A DNA stretch of 64,000 nt. It comes from Citrobacter arsenatis. Its GTDB lineage: Bacteria > Pseudomonadota > Gammaproteobacteria > Enterobacterales > Enterobacteriaceae. The notes below the pieces were generated by a model that saw nothing but the letters and a program-made list of their open reading frames with translations, was not told the origin of the DNA and made no database searches. The position numbers were made by a program, and so were the translations under genes. The stretch is taken from contig NZ_CP037864.1 of NCBI RefSeq assembly GCF_004353845.1, forward strand, positions 4,092,001-4,156,000, written 5' to 3'. This document shows, one piece after another, positions 8,650-17,513 of the stretch (positions are counted from its first letter, which is position 1; each line of letters opens with the position of its first letter).

Positions 8650-9770
8650 TGCGTTTTGTTGACGAATACCGCGCACCAGAACAGGTGATGCAGTTGATAG
8701 AGCATCTGAATGAACGTGCCGCACTCCTTCCCTACACGGCTGAACGCCCGCTGCGCATCATGGAAGTTTGTGGTGGTCATACCCACGCAATCTTCAAGTT
8801 CGGCCTCGACCAGTTGTTGCCTGAAAACGTCGAGTTTATTCATGGTCCAGGCTGTCCGGTTTGCGTTCTGCCGATGGGCAGAATCGACAGCTGTGTTGAA
8901 ATCGCCAGCCATCCAGAAGTGATTTTCTGCACCTTTGGCGATGCGATGCGCGTCCCGGGTAAACAAGGTTCTTTGCTACAAGCCAAAGCGCGCGGCGCGG
9001 ATATCCGCATCGTCTATTCACCGATGGACGCACTCAAGCTGGCGCAGGAAAATCCAACACGAAAAGTTGTGTTCTTTGGCCTGGGTTTTGAAACCACCAT
9101 GCCAACCACCGCCATCACCCTGCAGCAGGCAAAACAACGTGACGTGCAGAACTTTTACTTTTTCTGCCAGCACATCACGCTTATTCCCACGCTGCGCAGC
9201 CTGCTGGAACAGCCGGACAACGGCATCGACGCTTTCCTGGCACCGGGCCACGTCAGCATGGTGATTGGCACCGATGCCTATAACTTCATTGCTTCAGATT
9301 TCCATCGTCCGTTAGTGGTCGCGGGTTTCGAACCGCTTGATCTGCTGCAGGGCGTGGTGATGTTGATTGAACAGAAGATTGCCGCACACAGCCAGGTTGA
9401 AAACCAGTACCGCCGCGTAGTACCGGATGCCGGTAACGCCTTAGCGCAACAGGCTATCGCTGAGGTATTTTGCGTCAACGGCGACAGCGAATGGCGCGGC
9501 CTGGGCGTAATTGAATCCTCTGGCGTTCATTTGACGCCGGACTATCAGCGTTTTGATGCCGAAGCGCATTTCCAGCCAGCGCCGCAGCAGGTGTATGACG
9601 ACCCGCGCGCGCGTTGCGGAGAGGTATTGACCGGCAGATGTAAACCGCATCAGTGCCCATTATTTGGCAAAACCTGTAATCCGGAGACCGCGTTTGGTGC
9701 CCTGATGGTCTCCTCAGAAGGCGCATGTGCCGCCTGGTATCAGTATCGTCAGCAGGAGTGTGAAGCATGA
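8649..9770 (+). CDS. hypD: Hydrogenase maturation scaffold HypD
   Basis: A 373-residue iron-sulfur protein on which the Fe(CN)2CO group is assembled. Conserved motifs are CGGHTHAIFKFG, GPGCPVCVLP and the C-terminal cysteine set RCGEVLTGRCKPHQCPLFGKTCNPE that holds a [4Fe-4S] cluster. Length matches E. coli HypD. Tightly packed between hypC and hypE (four-base ATGA overlap with hypE). Confidence 0.97.
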   Translation: MRFVDEYRAPEQVMQLIEHLNERAALLPYTAERPLRIMEVCGGHTHAIFKFGLDQLLPENVEFIHGPGCPVCVLPMGRIDSCVEIASHPEVIFCTFGDAMRVPGKQGSLLQAKARGADIRIVYSPMDALKLAQENPTRKVVFFGLGFETTMPTTAITLQQAKQRDVQNFYFFCQHITLIPTLRSLLEQPDNGIDAFLAPGHVSMVIGTDAYNFIASDFHRPLVVAGFEPLDLLQGVVMLIEQKIAAHSQVENQYRRVVPDAGNALAQQAIAEVFCVNGDSEWRGLGVIESSGVHLTPDYQRFDAEAHFQPAPQQVYDDPRARCGEVLTGRCKPHQCPLFGKTCNPETAFGALMVSSEGACAAWYQYRQQECEA

Positions 9771-10777
9771 ACAGCGTACAACTCGCCCACGGTAGCGGCG
9801 GTCAGGCTATGCAGCAGTTGATCAACAGTCTGTTTATGGAAGCTTTTGCTAATCCGTGGCTGGCGGAACAAGAAGATCAGGCGCGGCTGGAACTGGCGCA
9901 GCTGGTCGCAGAAGGCGACCGTCTGGCATTTTCAACCGACAGCTATGTTATCGATCCATTGTTCTTCCCGGGCGGCAATATCGGCAAGCTGGCTATCTGC
10001 GGTACGGCTAACGACGTGGCGGTCAGCGGCGCGATCCCACGCTACCTCTCCTGCGGTTTTATCCTCGAAGAGGGTCTGCCAATGGAGACGCTGAAAACCA
10101 TCGTTAACAGTATGGCGGCAACCGCGCGCGAAGCGGGCATCGCCATCGTGACCGGCGATACCAAAGTCGTGCAGCGCGGCGCTGCTGACAAGCTGTTCAT
10201 CAACACGGCCGGAATGGGGGCGATCCCCGCCAACATTCACTGGGGAGCACAGACCCTCAGCGTGGGCGATGTGCTGCTGGTCAGCGGTACGCTTGGCGAT
10301 CACGGCGCCACTATCCTTAACCTGCGCGAACAACTGGGTCTTGATGGTGAACTGGTAAGCGACTGCGCGGTATTGACGCCGCTTATCCAAACGCTACGTG
10401 ATATCCCCGGTGTGAAAGCGCTGCGTGATGCGACCCGTGGAGGGGTGAATGCGGTAACGCATGAATTTGCCGCCTCATGCGGATTTGGCATTGAGCTGTC
10501 TGAAGCAGCACTGCCCGTGAAGCCCGCGGTGCGTGGCGTTTGCGAACTGCTGGGTCTGGATGCGCTCAACTTTGCCAACGAAGGTAAACTGGTGATTGCC
10601 GTTGAACGTCAGGCCGCTGAAACCGTGCTTGCCGCGCTGCGCGCGCATCCGCTAGGGCGCGATGCTGCAATGATTGGTGAAGTGGTGGAACGCAAAGGTG
10701 TACGTCTTGCCGGTCTCTATGGCGTGAAACGAACCCTCGATTTACCACACGCCGAGCCATTACCTCGTATATGCTAG
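9767..10777 (+). CDS. hypE: Carbamoyl-dehydratase HypE
   Basis: A 336-residue PurM-like ATPase that converts a carbamoyl group on its C-terminal cysteine into a thiocyanate, the cyanide donor for the NiFe cofactor. The required terminal motif PRIC is the last four residues. The ATP-binding segments AHGSGGQAM, DSYVIDPLFFPGGNIGKLAICGTANDVAVSGA and the DATRGGVNA region are intact. hypF, which supplies the carbamoyl group, is not in this operon, as in E. coli. Confidence 0.97.
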   Translation: MNSVQLAHGSGGQAMQQLINSLFMEAFANPWLAEQEDQARLELAQLVAEGDRLAFSTDSYVIDPLFFPGGNIGKLAICGTANDVAVSGAIPRYLSCGFILEEGLPMETLKTIVNSMAATAREAGIAIVTGDTKVVQRGAADKLFINTAGMGAIPANIHWGAQTLSVGDVLLVSGTLGDHGATILNLREQLGLDGELVSDCAVLTPLIQTLRDIPGVKALRDATRGGVNAVTHEFAASCGFGIELSEAALPVKPAVRGVCELLGLDALNFANEGKLVIAVERQAAETVLAALRAHPLGRDAAMIGEVVERKGVRLAGLYGVKRTLDLPHAEPLPRIC

Positions 10778-10787
10778 CAGCAAGCTG

Positions 10788-10860
10788 TAGGCCGGATAAC
10801 ACGCATTTGCGTCGATATCCGGCATTCACGCCTGATGGCGCTTTGCTTATCAGGCCTACG
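10788..10860. repeat. REP element pair between hypE and fhlA
   Basis: Two palindromic units: GTAGGCCGGATAACACGC ... GATATCCGGC at about 10788-10822 and CGCCTGATGGCGC ... TATCAGGCCTACGG at about 10829-10861. They fill most of the hypE-fhlA gap, leaving about 90 bases that hold the fhlA ribosome site (CCTGGAAAAG). No clear separate promoter was recognised. Confidence 0.85.
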
Positions 10861-10948
10861 GTTTGAGTACCCGATAATTTACGACTTATACCTATAATTC
10901 ATTTACCGTTTTCGCACCGTACTGCGGTGCTTTCCCTGGAAAAGCAAT

Positions 10949-13027
10949 ATGTCGTATACACCGATGAGCGATCTCGGACAGCAAGGCCTGTTCGATATTA
11001 CTCGTACATTATTACAGCAGCCCGATCTCCCGTCTCTCAGCGAGGCGCTTTCGCAGCTGGTCAAGCGTTCAGCGCTGGCCGACTGTGCGGCTATTGTCTT
11101 ATGGCAGGCACAAACGCAGCGTGCGCGTTATTTTGCAACGCGTGAAAATGGTAAACCCATCGATTATGAAGACGAAACGGTGCTGGCGCATGGCCCGGTA
11201 CGCCGTATTTTGTCTCGCCCCGATGCGCTGCACTGCAACTATCACGAGTTTTCCGAAACCTGGCCACAGCTGGCCACTGGCGGCCTGTATTCTGAATTTG
11301 GCCATTACTGTCTGCTACCGCTGGCGGCAGATGGGCGCATCTTTGGCGGTTGCGAATTCATCCGTAACGCAGACCAACCGTGGAGTGAAAAAGAGTACAA
11401 CCGGCTGCAGACCTTCACACAAATAGTCGGCGTCGTTGCTGAACAAATTCAAAGCAGGGTCAGCAACAACGTCGATTACGATCTTTTGTGCCGCGAGCGT
11501 GATAACTTTCGCATCCTGGTCGCCATTACCAATGCGGTACTTTCCCGCCTGGACATTGATGAACTGGTCAGCGAAGTCGCCAAAGAGATCCATCACTACT
11601 TCGACATTGATGCCATCAGCATCGTGTTACGCAGCGACCGCAAAAACAAGCTCAGCATCTATTCCACCCACTATCTGGATGAACATCATCCGGCGCATGA
11701 ACAAAGTGAAGTGGACGAAGCAGGCACGCTCTCTGAACGGGTCTTCAAAAGTAAAGAGATGCTGCTGATTAACCTGAGCGAACGCGATACCCTTGCCCCT
11801 TACGAACGGATGCTGTTCGAAACCTGGGGCAACCAGCTACAGACGCTGTGCCTGCTGCCGCTAATGTCCGGCAATAATATGCTCGGCGTACTTAAGCTGG
11901 CGCAGTGCGAAGAGAAAGTGTTCACCACTGCCAACCTCAAACTGCTGCGCCAAATTGCCGAGCGCGTGGCGATTGCCGTGGATAACGCCCTTGCCTATCA
12001 GGAGATCCACCGACTGAAGGAACGCCTGGTCGATGAAAACCTGGCGCTGACTGAACAACTCAACAACGTAGAAAGTGAGTTCGGCGAAATCATTGGCCGC
12101 AGCGAAGCGATGTACAGCGTCCTCAAGCAGGTCGAAATGGTGGCGCAAAGCGACAGCACGGTCCTGATTTTGGGTGAAACCGGGACGGGTAAGGAGCTGA
12201 TCGCACGCGCCATTCACAACCTGAGCGGACGTAACGCCCGCCGGATGGTGAAAATGAACTGCGCGGCAATGCCTGCTGGACTACTGGAGAGCGATCTGTT
12301 TGGCCATGAACGCGGCGCGTTCACCGGGGCCAGCACGCAGCGGATTGGGCGTTTCGAACTGGCGGACAAAAGTTCACTGTTCCTCGACGAAGTTGGCGAC
12401 ATGCCGCTGGAACTTCAGCCTAAGCTACTGCGCGTTCTGCAGGAGCAGGAGTTTGAACGCTTGGGCAGCAACAAGCTGATCCAGACCGACGTTCGCTTGA
12501 TCGCTGCTACCAACCGCGATCTGAAAAAGATGGTTGCCGATCGCGAGTTTCGTAACGATCTCTACTACCGACTGAACGTCTTCCCGATCCATCTGCCACC
12601 GCTGCGCGAGCGCCCGGAAGATATTCCGCTGCTGGTAAAAGCTTTCACCTTTAAAATTGCCCGCCGGATGGGGCGCAATATCGACAGTATTCCCGCGGAG
12701 GCTCTGCGTACCCTGAGCAGTATGGAATGGCCGGGTAATGTGCGCGAACTGGAGAACGTGGTAGAACGCGCGGTTCTGCTCACCCGGGGTAACGTGCTGC
12801 AACTGTCCCTGCCGGATGTTGTCGCTTTGTCGCCGTCCGAGCCGCCGGTGGCGACCGAAGTCGCACAGGACGGCGAAGATGAATACCAGCTGATAATGCG
12901 TGTGCTGAAAGAGACCAACGGTGTCGTCGCCGGTCCCAAAGGCGCGGCGCAAAGACTGGGGCTGAAACGCACAACGTTACTCTCACGCATGAAGCGATTG
13001 GGCATTGATAAGGATGCATTGGTTTAG
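10949..13027 (+). CDS. fhlA: Formate hydrogenlyase transcriptional activator FhlA
   Basis: A 692-residue sigma-54 activator that senses formate and switches on hyc and hyp. The N-terminal half carries two GAF-type sensor regions (about residues 20-170 and 200-345). The AAA+ domain has Walker A GETGTGKE, the sigma-54-contacting GAFTGA loop and the arginine-finger segment LYYRLNVFPIHLPPLRER. The C-terminal helix-turn-helix is QRLGLKRTTLLSRMKRLGI. Length and sequence match E. coli FhlA. It regulates the promoters found at 6877-6892 and 6994-7009. Confidence 0.97.
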   Translation: MSYTPMSDLGQQGLFDITRTLLQQPDLPSLSEALSQLVKRSALADCAAIVLWQAQTQRARYFATRENGKPIDYEDETVLAHGPVRRILSRPDALHCNYHEFSETWPQLATGGLYSEFGHYCLLPLAADGRIFGGCEFIRNADQPWSEKEYNRLQTFTQIVGVVAEQIQSRVSNNVDYDLLCRERDNFRILVAITNAVLSRLDIDELVSEVAKEIHHYFDIDAISIVLRSDRKNKLSIYSTHYLDEHHPAHEQSEVDEAGTLSERVFKSKEMLLINLSERDTLAPYERMLFETWGNQLQTLCLLPLMSGNNMLGVLKLAQCEEKVFTTANLKLLRQIAERVAIAVDNALAYQEIHRLKERLVDENLALTEQLNNVESEFGEIIGRSEAMYSVLKQVEMVAQSDSTVLILGETGTGKELIARAIHNLSGRNARRMVKMNCAAMPAGLLESDLFGHERGAFTGASTQRIGRFELADKSSLFLDEVGDMPLELQPKLLRVLQEQEFERLGSNKLIQTDVRLIAATNRDLKKMVADREFRNDLYYRLNVFPIHLPPLRERPEDIPLLVKAFTFKIARRMGRNIDSIPAEALRTLSSMEWPGNVRELENVVERAVLLTRGNVLQLSLPDVVALSPSEPPVATEVAQDGEDEYQLIMRVLKETNGVVAGPKGAAQRLGLKRTTLLSRMKRLGIDKDALV

Positions 13028-13071
13028 CCTGTGTGGCTATACTGGGTGATATCTCAACGAAAGGAGGCAGT

Positions 13072-13500
13072 ATGGCGGTATCAGCACGTAATCAATTAAC
13101 CGGTACGGTGAGCGCAGTCGCTACAGGCGCAGTGAATGATGAAGTTGAACTGACGCTGGCTGGCGGCGCAAAACTGGTCGCGATTGTGACCCATAGCAGC
13201 CAGCAGGCGCTGGGTCTGGCAAAAGGGAAAGAAGCAATTGCCCTGATTAAAGCGCCGTGGGTAACGCTGGCAACGGAAGACTGTGGTCTGAAGTTTTCTG
13301 CCCGCAACCAGTTTGCCGGCAGCGTTTCCCAGGTCACCGAAGGCGCAGTCAACGCCACGGTACATATCAAAACTGACGCGGGCTTTGAGATTGTTGCCGT
13401 CGTCACCAACGAAAGTCAGCAAGAGATGAAACTGAGCCAGGGAAGCCGCGTTGTTGCGCTGATCAAAGCCTCAGCCATTCTGATTGCGACCAAAGCGTAA
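13072..13500 (+). CDS. Two-domain Mop (TOBE) molybdate-binding protein
   Basis: A 142-residue cytoplasmic protein made of two tandem Mop domains (about residues 3-66 and 73-137), each starting SARNQ-(L/F)-(T/A)-G and ending with VxALIKA. Such di-Mop proteins (ModG or molbindin type) bind molybdate oligomerically and act as a store or buffer. The start is taken at 13072, just after a strong AAGGAGG site at 13060-13066, rather than an in-frame start further upstream. Formate dehydrogenase H needs molybdenum, so the position after fhlA makes sense, but whether it shares regulation is not visible. Confidence 0.9.
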   Translation: MAVSARNQLTGTVSAVATGAVNDEVELTLAGGAKLVAIVTHSSQQALGLAKGKEAIALIKAPWVTLATEDCGLKFSARNQFAGSVSQVTEGAVNATVHIKTDAGFEIVAVVTNESQQEMKLSQGSRVVALIKASAILIATKA

Positions 13501-13529
13501 CCGCCATTCGTCAACGCATGGCCAGATTG

Positions 13530-13610
13530 CCCGATGGCGCTACGTTCATCGGGCCTACGCGACGGTTCCGTTTACCTTCCAGGCCGGATTAGGCATCGCG
13601 CCATCCGGCA
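13530..13610. repeat. REP element pair between the Mop gene and ygbA
   Basis: Two units: CCCGATGGCGCTACGTTCAT with CGGGCCTACG at 13530-13559 and GGCCGGATTAGGCATCGCGC with CATCCGGC at 13582-13610. They lie between convergent genes, a common REP position. Confidence 0.8.
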
Positions 13611-13615
13611 TAGAA

Positions 13616-13960
13616 TTACTTCTTCCGCTGGTATTTCTCTGGCAATTCCGGTACCGGGCGTTTGTCATCAATCAGATGACGCACGGTCAGGATCGGATGA
13701 CGCCAGAGCATTCTCGGCCCAGCCCAACGCATAATTTGCTTCATCTCTTCACGTTTAGCGGGTTGATAACAGTGCACCGGACACTGTTTACAGGCCGGTT
13801 TTTCCTCACCAAATACGCACTTATCGAGGCGCTTTTGCGCATAGGCAAACAACGCATCGTAATGCCCCGGTTCGTCTGAAGCCTGCGGGCACTGGCTTTC
13901 ATAAAGCGAGATCATTCTCTGGATCGTCATTTTTTCACGTGCAATACGTTTGCCGGACAT
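13616..13960 (-). CDS. ygbA: YgbA, NsrR-regulated nitric-oxide-stress protein
   Basis: A 114-residue small protein with the cysteine cluster CVFGEEKPACKQCPVHC, which suggests a metal or iron-sulfur site. It matches E. coli YgbA (nitrous-oxide-stimulated promoter family) closely in its C-terminal two thirds. The start MSGKRIAREK at 13960 is chosen because it follows GGAGGCATC and fits the family; a longer frame exists but adds eight residues with no ribosome site. E. coli ygbA is under NsrR, and a matching operator lies just upstream. Molecular role is not established. Confidence 0.9.
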   Translation of the reverse strand: MSGKRIAREKMTIQRMISLYESQCPQASDEPGHYDALFAYAQKRLDKCVFGEEKPACKQCPVHCYQPAKREEMKQIMRWAGPRMLWRHPILTVRHLIDDKRPVPELPEKYQRKK

Positions 13961-13975
13961 GATGCCTCCACAATT

Positions 13976-13998
13976 AAGTTGCATAAATAATACACCTT
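13976..13998. promoter_or_regulatory. NsrR-type operator upstream of ygbA
   Basis: The 23 bases begin AAGTTGCAT and end ATACACCTT, an imperfect palindrome agreeing with the NsrR consensus (AAGATGCAT half sites, 5-bp A/T-rich centre). It starts 16 bases before the ygbA ATG, so NsrR bound here would block transcription until nitric oxide releases it. Confidence 0.75.
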
Positions 13999-14045
13999 AA
14001 CAATGAAGGCAACCATCACATGAGATCAATTCCCCAGGAGCATGG

Positions 14046-15740
14046 CTAAATTGCCCGGCGTTTATAAGGACGGTAGTGCGGTAACCAAAAGTTATCCTTG
14101 ATGTTCTGCAACAGCGCGTCGTCACTCATCTTCTCTGCCACACCCGACTGCTGCGCCGCCTTGCCGACCTCAAAGGCAATGCTGCGAGTCACGTCGCAGA
14201 TTGCCCCAATCTCCGGCAACAGAGCGCCTTCCCCGTTACGCACCAGAGGAGAAGCATCTGCCAGCGCACGGCTTGCCGCCATCAGCATAGCTTCAGTAAT
14301 TCGCGCCGCGCCGCTGGCGATAGCCCCCAGACCGATGGCCGGGAAAACATACACGTTATTGCACTGCGCAACCGGAATTGAACGCCCATTGAATTCCACC
14401 GCATCGCAGGGACTGCCGGTCGCGATGATAGCCCGCCCCCCGGTCCAGCGAACAATATCTTCTGGCCGCGCTTCCATTCTCGAGGTGGGATTCGACAACG
14501 GCATAACAATCGGACGATCGCAGTATTGGTACATCGTGCTAATTACCTCCTGCGAGAACAGTCCGGCCTGGCCCGACACGCCCAGCATCACCGAAGGTTT
14601 GGCATTGTGGATAACCTCCAGTAGCGATGGTACCTGTCCCTCATACTGCCAGTCAGACAAGGCCTCGGGAGGCTGCGCCAGCGGATGCTGGAATTCCGCT
14701 AATGCATTATTGGTGGTCATCACCAGGCCGTCGCGATCCACCATAAAAATGGTCCGTCGGGCTTCGGCCTGGCTCATTCCTTCACTGATGCGACAGGCAA
14801 TAATATGTCGGGCGATCCCACATCCCGCAGCACCCGCCCCCACAATCACGATTGATTGCTGACGAAAATCGCGGCCACTGCCGCGGCAGGCCGCAACCAC
14901 GGTCGCCAGAGCCACCGACGCCGTGCCCTGAATATCATCATTAAAACAGCACAGCTCATCGCGATAGCGGTCCAGTAACGGCACCGCAGTGTGCTGGGCA
15001 AAATCTTCAAACTGCAGCAGAACGTTCGGCCAGCGCCGTTTTACGGCAGCAATGAACATGCCAATAAATGCGAAATAGTCTTCGCCAGTTATGCGCGGAT
15101 GACGCCAGCCGATATAGCGCGGATCGTCCAGCAGTCGCGTATTGTTCGTACCGACATCCAGTAAAATGGGTAGCGTATTCGCCGGATTGACCCCACCGCA
15201 GACGGTATAGAGCGACAGTTTCCCGATAGGGATCCCCATACCGCCAACCCCCTGGTCACCCAGTCCCAGAATACGCTCACCATCAGTGACGACAATGACC
15301 TTGATATCGTGCCGTGGAATATCATGCAAAATATCGTCAATACGATCGCGATCGGGCCAGGAAATAAAGACACCGCGCGCGCGTCGATATATCCAGGAAA
15401 ATTTTTCGCAGGCAGCCCCAACTACTGGGGTATAAACGATTGGCAACATTTCGGGCAGGTGCTTTTTCAGCAGGTAATAAAATAAAGTTTCGTTGGTATC
15501 CTGAATATTACGCAGATAAATATGTCGGGCGTTGTGGGATTCAGCTTCAAGATATTGTTGATACGCCCGCTCGGCTTGTTCATCAATATTCTCTATCGCA
15601 CAAGGCAGTAACCCACTCAGGTTAAAGTCATGTCTTTCTTGCTGCGTAAAGCTGCTTCCCTTGTTTAATAACGGAGATTCAAGCAGTAACTTCCCCGTAA
15701 ACGGGACGTATAAAACATCGTTTGTCACGTTGCCATCCAT
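14046..15740 (-). CDS. NAD-type malic enzyme (MaeA/SfcA-like)
   Basis: A 564-residue oxidative-decarboxylating malate dehydrogenase: malate plus NAD(P) to pyruvate, CO2 and NAD(P)H. It has the malic-enzyme signature FNDDIQGTASVALATVV, the IYTPVVGAACE and VVTDGERILGLGDQG segments of the active site, and the nucleotide-binding glycine motif VGAGAAGCGIA. It is a diverged paralogue of E. coli MaeA (565 residues), not the orthologue. It lies 52 bases after the DcuC-like gene on the same strand with a terminator hairpin between them, so expression may be partly independent or by read-through. Confidence 0.92.
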   Translation of the reverse strand: MDGNVTNDVLYVPFTGKLLLESPLLNKGSSFTQQERHDFNLSGLLPCAIENIDEQAERAYQQYLEAESHNARHIYLRNIQDTNETLFYYLLKKHLPEMLPIVYTPVVGAACEKFSWIYRRARGVFISWPDRDRIDDILHDIPRHDIKVIVVTDGERILGLGDQGVGGMGIPIGKLSLYTVCGGVNPANTLPILLDVGTNNTRLLDDPRYIGWRHPRITGEDYFAFIGMFIAAVKRRWPNVLLQFEDFAQHTAVPLLDRYRDELCCFNDDIQGTASVALATVVAACRGSGRDFRQQSIVIVGAGAAGCGIARHIIACRISEGMSQAEARRTIFMVDRDGLVMTTNNALAEFQHPLAQPPEALSDWQYEGQVPSLLEVIHNAKPSVMLGVSGQAGLFSQEVISTMYQYCDRPIVMPLSNPTSRMEARPEDIVRWTGGRAIIATGSPCDAVEFNGRSIPVAQCNNVYVFPAIGLGAIASGAARITEAMLMAASRALADASPLVRNGEGALLPEIGAICDVTRSIAFEVGKAAQQSGVAEKMSDDALLQNIKDNFWLPHYRPYKRRAI

Positions 15741-15764
15741 AAATTACAACCAGATAAAAAAATA

Positions 15765-15786
15765 AGAGCCTGCGTTAACAGGCTCT
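15765..15786 (-). terminator. Intrinsic terminator between the DcuC-like and malic enzyme genes
   Basis: Perfect 8-bp arms AGAGCCTG and CAGGCTCT with a 6-base loop. Read on the minus strand the stem is followed by TTATTTTTTTATC, a good T tract. It terminates or attenuates transcription coming from the DcuC-like gene before the malic enzyme start at 15740. Confidence 0.8.
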
Positions 15787-15792
15787 CGGGAT

Positions 15793-17184
15793 TCAAATCA
15801 GGACATAGTTGGCAACCAGCATCGCCGCGATACCGGCCAGCGCTGGAAGCAGCGTTCTTCTGACGATCATAAACGGTGAGCATTCCCCTGCTTTACTCAC
15901 CGCAATAATGATGCCAGCCACCGGAGACATTGAGCGTCCCATTCCCGCCATCAGTTGCATTGGCAGGATCATATTGACAGCGCTCTCACCAAATTTTGCC
16001 GCAATGGAAGGAGCCAGGCCGGAGAAAGAGAAAAAGGCTGCTACGCCTGAGCCTGTCAGAACGGCGGTGACGCCCACCAGCGCGGTCATCACCAGCGTCA
16101 TGCTGGTAAAACCCAGCCCTGCGTTTTGCACAGACTGCAACAGGTAGTCCACCGCGCCAATTTTCTGCAGCCCCTGGGCATAAATATCCGCACATACCAG
16201 CAAGGAAACGATGCTGGTAAACATGCTACCCATCCCTTTGAAAAAGACCTGTAATCCTTTACAACAGCTTTTGAAATCTCGGGTAGTCACCAATTCGAAG
16301 AAAAACGCGACGACCGCGCCAAGGATCATCGCCGTGACCACGTCAATTTTGATGGATTTGATAACCAAGGGGCTAAAGACCAGCACCAGTACCACAGGCA
16401 GGACGGGCAACAGCGCATAAATGGCGGGCACCTTCCGGCCTTCTTCTTCCGCTTGCGCTACGCTTTGCGCCCCCGGAACAAAGCCATCTTTTTTGTCGAA
16501 ATACTTCGCGCTGAAGTAAATCACCACCGCCACGGCCAGCATTACGACCACCGCCACCGGCATCTGGTAATGAGCAAAGTAGATAGCGCTTTCCATGCCA
16601 GCATGCTTAGCCGCCAGATTCGCCGTACCAACCGCAGGCCCTAAATCCATAAACGCGCACAGACCAATCATCGCGGCCGCGGAGGCTTTACTGACACCCA
16701 GGCGTACCAGGACTGGGAAGAATGTCACCAACAGCAACATCGCCAGACCTGCCGCACTCGAAATTGCCACGTGCAGAAGCTGTGCGCAGATATACCCCAG
16801 AGCAAGAATCAGGTAAGGCGCTTTAATCACCTGCAGCGGGCGAATGCACATATTAACCATCGCGTTCGACGCTTTAATGTGATCCATATAGCTGGCAAAT
16901 CCACCCGCCGCCATGATGATAAGTCCAATACCCGCAATTTGTGTGGTAAGCGATTCTTTTGCAAAACTAAAGATATCCAGCCAGGTTGACCCCGTGGATT
17001 TTGCTTTATCATAGAGAATGCTGTTTTCAGGATAAAACAGTACGGTAATGGTCAATAATGCCAGTCCAGCGAGTAATAAAACAGTTTGCGGCTGATAATT
17101 TTTCACAATTAACCATGCAGCAATAACTGTTATCACTATTGCTATAATAAACGCCGTCATAATAACAATTCCTATGCCATACAA
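15793..17184 (-). CDS. DcuC-family anaerobic C4-dicarboxylate transporter
   Basis: A 463-residue inner-membrane carrier with about 12 hydrophobic segments, starting MYGIGIVIMTAFIIAIVITVIAAWLIV. Length and features (FYPENSILYDKAKSTGSTWLDIF, GGFASYMDHIKASNAMVNM, ASAAAMIGLCAFMDLGPAVGTANLAAKHAG) place it in the DcuC family, which exchanges fumarate, malate and succinate. It is a paralogue of DcuC in an accessory cluster. Divergent from the RpiR regulator, with a candidate RpiR operator in the gap. Likely supplies malate or fumarate to the neighbouring malic enzyme. Confidence 0.88.
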   Translation of the reverse strand: MYGIGIVIMTAFIIAIVITVIAAWLIVKNYQPQTVLLLAGLALLTITVLFYPENSILYDKAKSTGSTWLDIFSFAKESLTTQIAGIGLIIMAAGGFASYMDHIKASNAMVNMCIRPLQVIKAPYLILALGYICAQLLHVAISSAAGLAMLLLVTFFPVLVRLGVSKASAAAMIGLCAFMDLGPAVGTANLAAKHAGMESAIYFAHYQMPVAVVVMLAVAVVIYFSAKYFDKKDGFVPGAQSVAQAEEEGRKVPAIYALLPVLPVVLVLVFSPLVIKSIKIDVVTAMILGAVVAFFFELVTTRDFKSCCKGLQVFFKGMGSMFTSIVSLLVCADIYAQGLQKIGAVDYLLQSVQNAGLGFTSMTLVMTALVGVTAVLTGSGVAAFFSFSGLAPSIAAKFGESAVNMILPMQLMAGMGRSMSPVAGIIIAVSKAGECSPFMIVRRTLLPALAGIAAMLVANYVLI

Positions 17185-17513
17185 ATCGGGTAGGGTTACC
17201 TGTCATATCATCATAGCTTATGTAGGATAGTAAAAAATCACACCTATATATAAGCAGCTATAATATGTACGTAAATTTATCGTATTACACACTCAAATAT
17301 TGAGATTTAATTGTAATGGGTTGTGTGGTTGTAAAATACGGGAAAGGTGTTTTCCCACCCCTTTTTGTGAGTAAGATCGCAACTCATCTGAATGCGGTCG
17401 CATCTCTTAGCAAAGGCTGGATGCGGGTTTCCAACATCTCCATTCTATGATTGACGTCGAAAGCGTATTACCCTATAACAACGTTGATATACAACAGCCA
17501 TCGGGTGTTATCC
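17185..17513. other. Divergent promoter region of the DcuC-like gene and rpiR-type gene
   Basis: A 329-base A/T-rich gap with no gene. Besides the inverted repeat at 17340-17356 it contains TATAATATG (17269-17277), a possible -10 element. A TTG start at 17451 could extend the regulator by 21 residues, but I prefer the ATG at 17514. Confidence 0.55.
17340..17356. promoter_or_regulatory. Candidate RpiR-type operator, copy 1
   Basis: Inverted repeat GGGAA-N7-TTCCC followed by AC. The same arrangement with the same 7-base spacing occurs twice between the lyase and porin genes (19907-19923 and, with one mismatch, 19941-19957). Assignment to the RpiR protein encoded next door is an inference. Confidence 0.45.
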
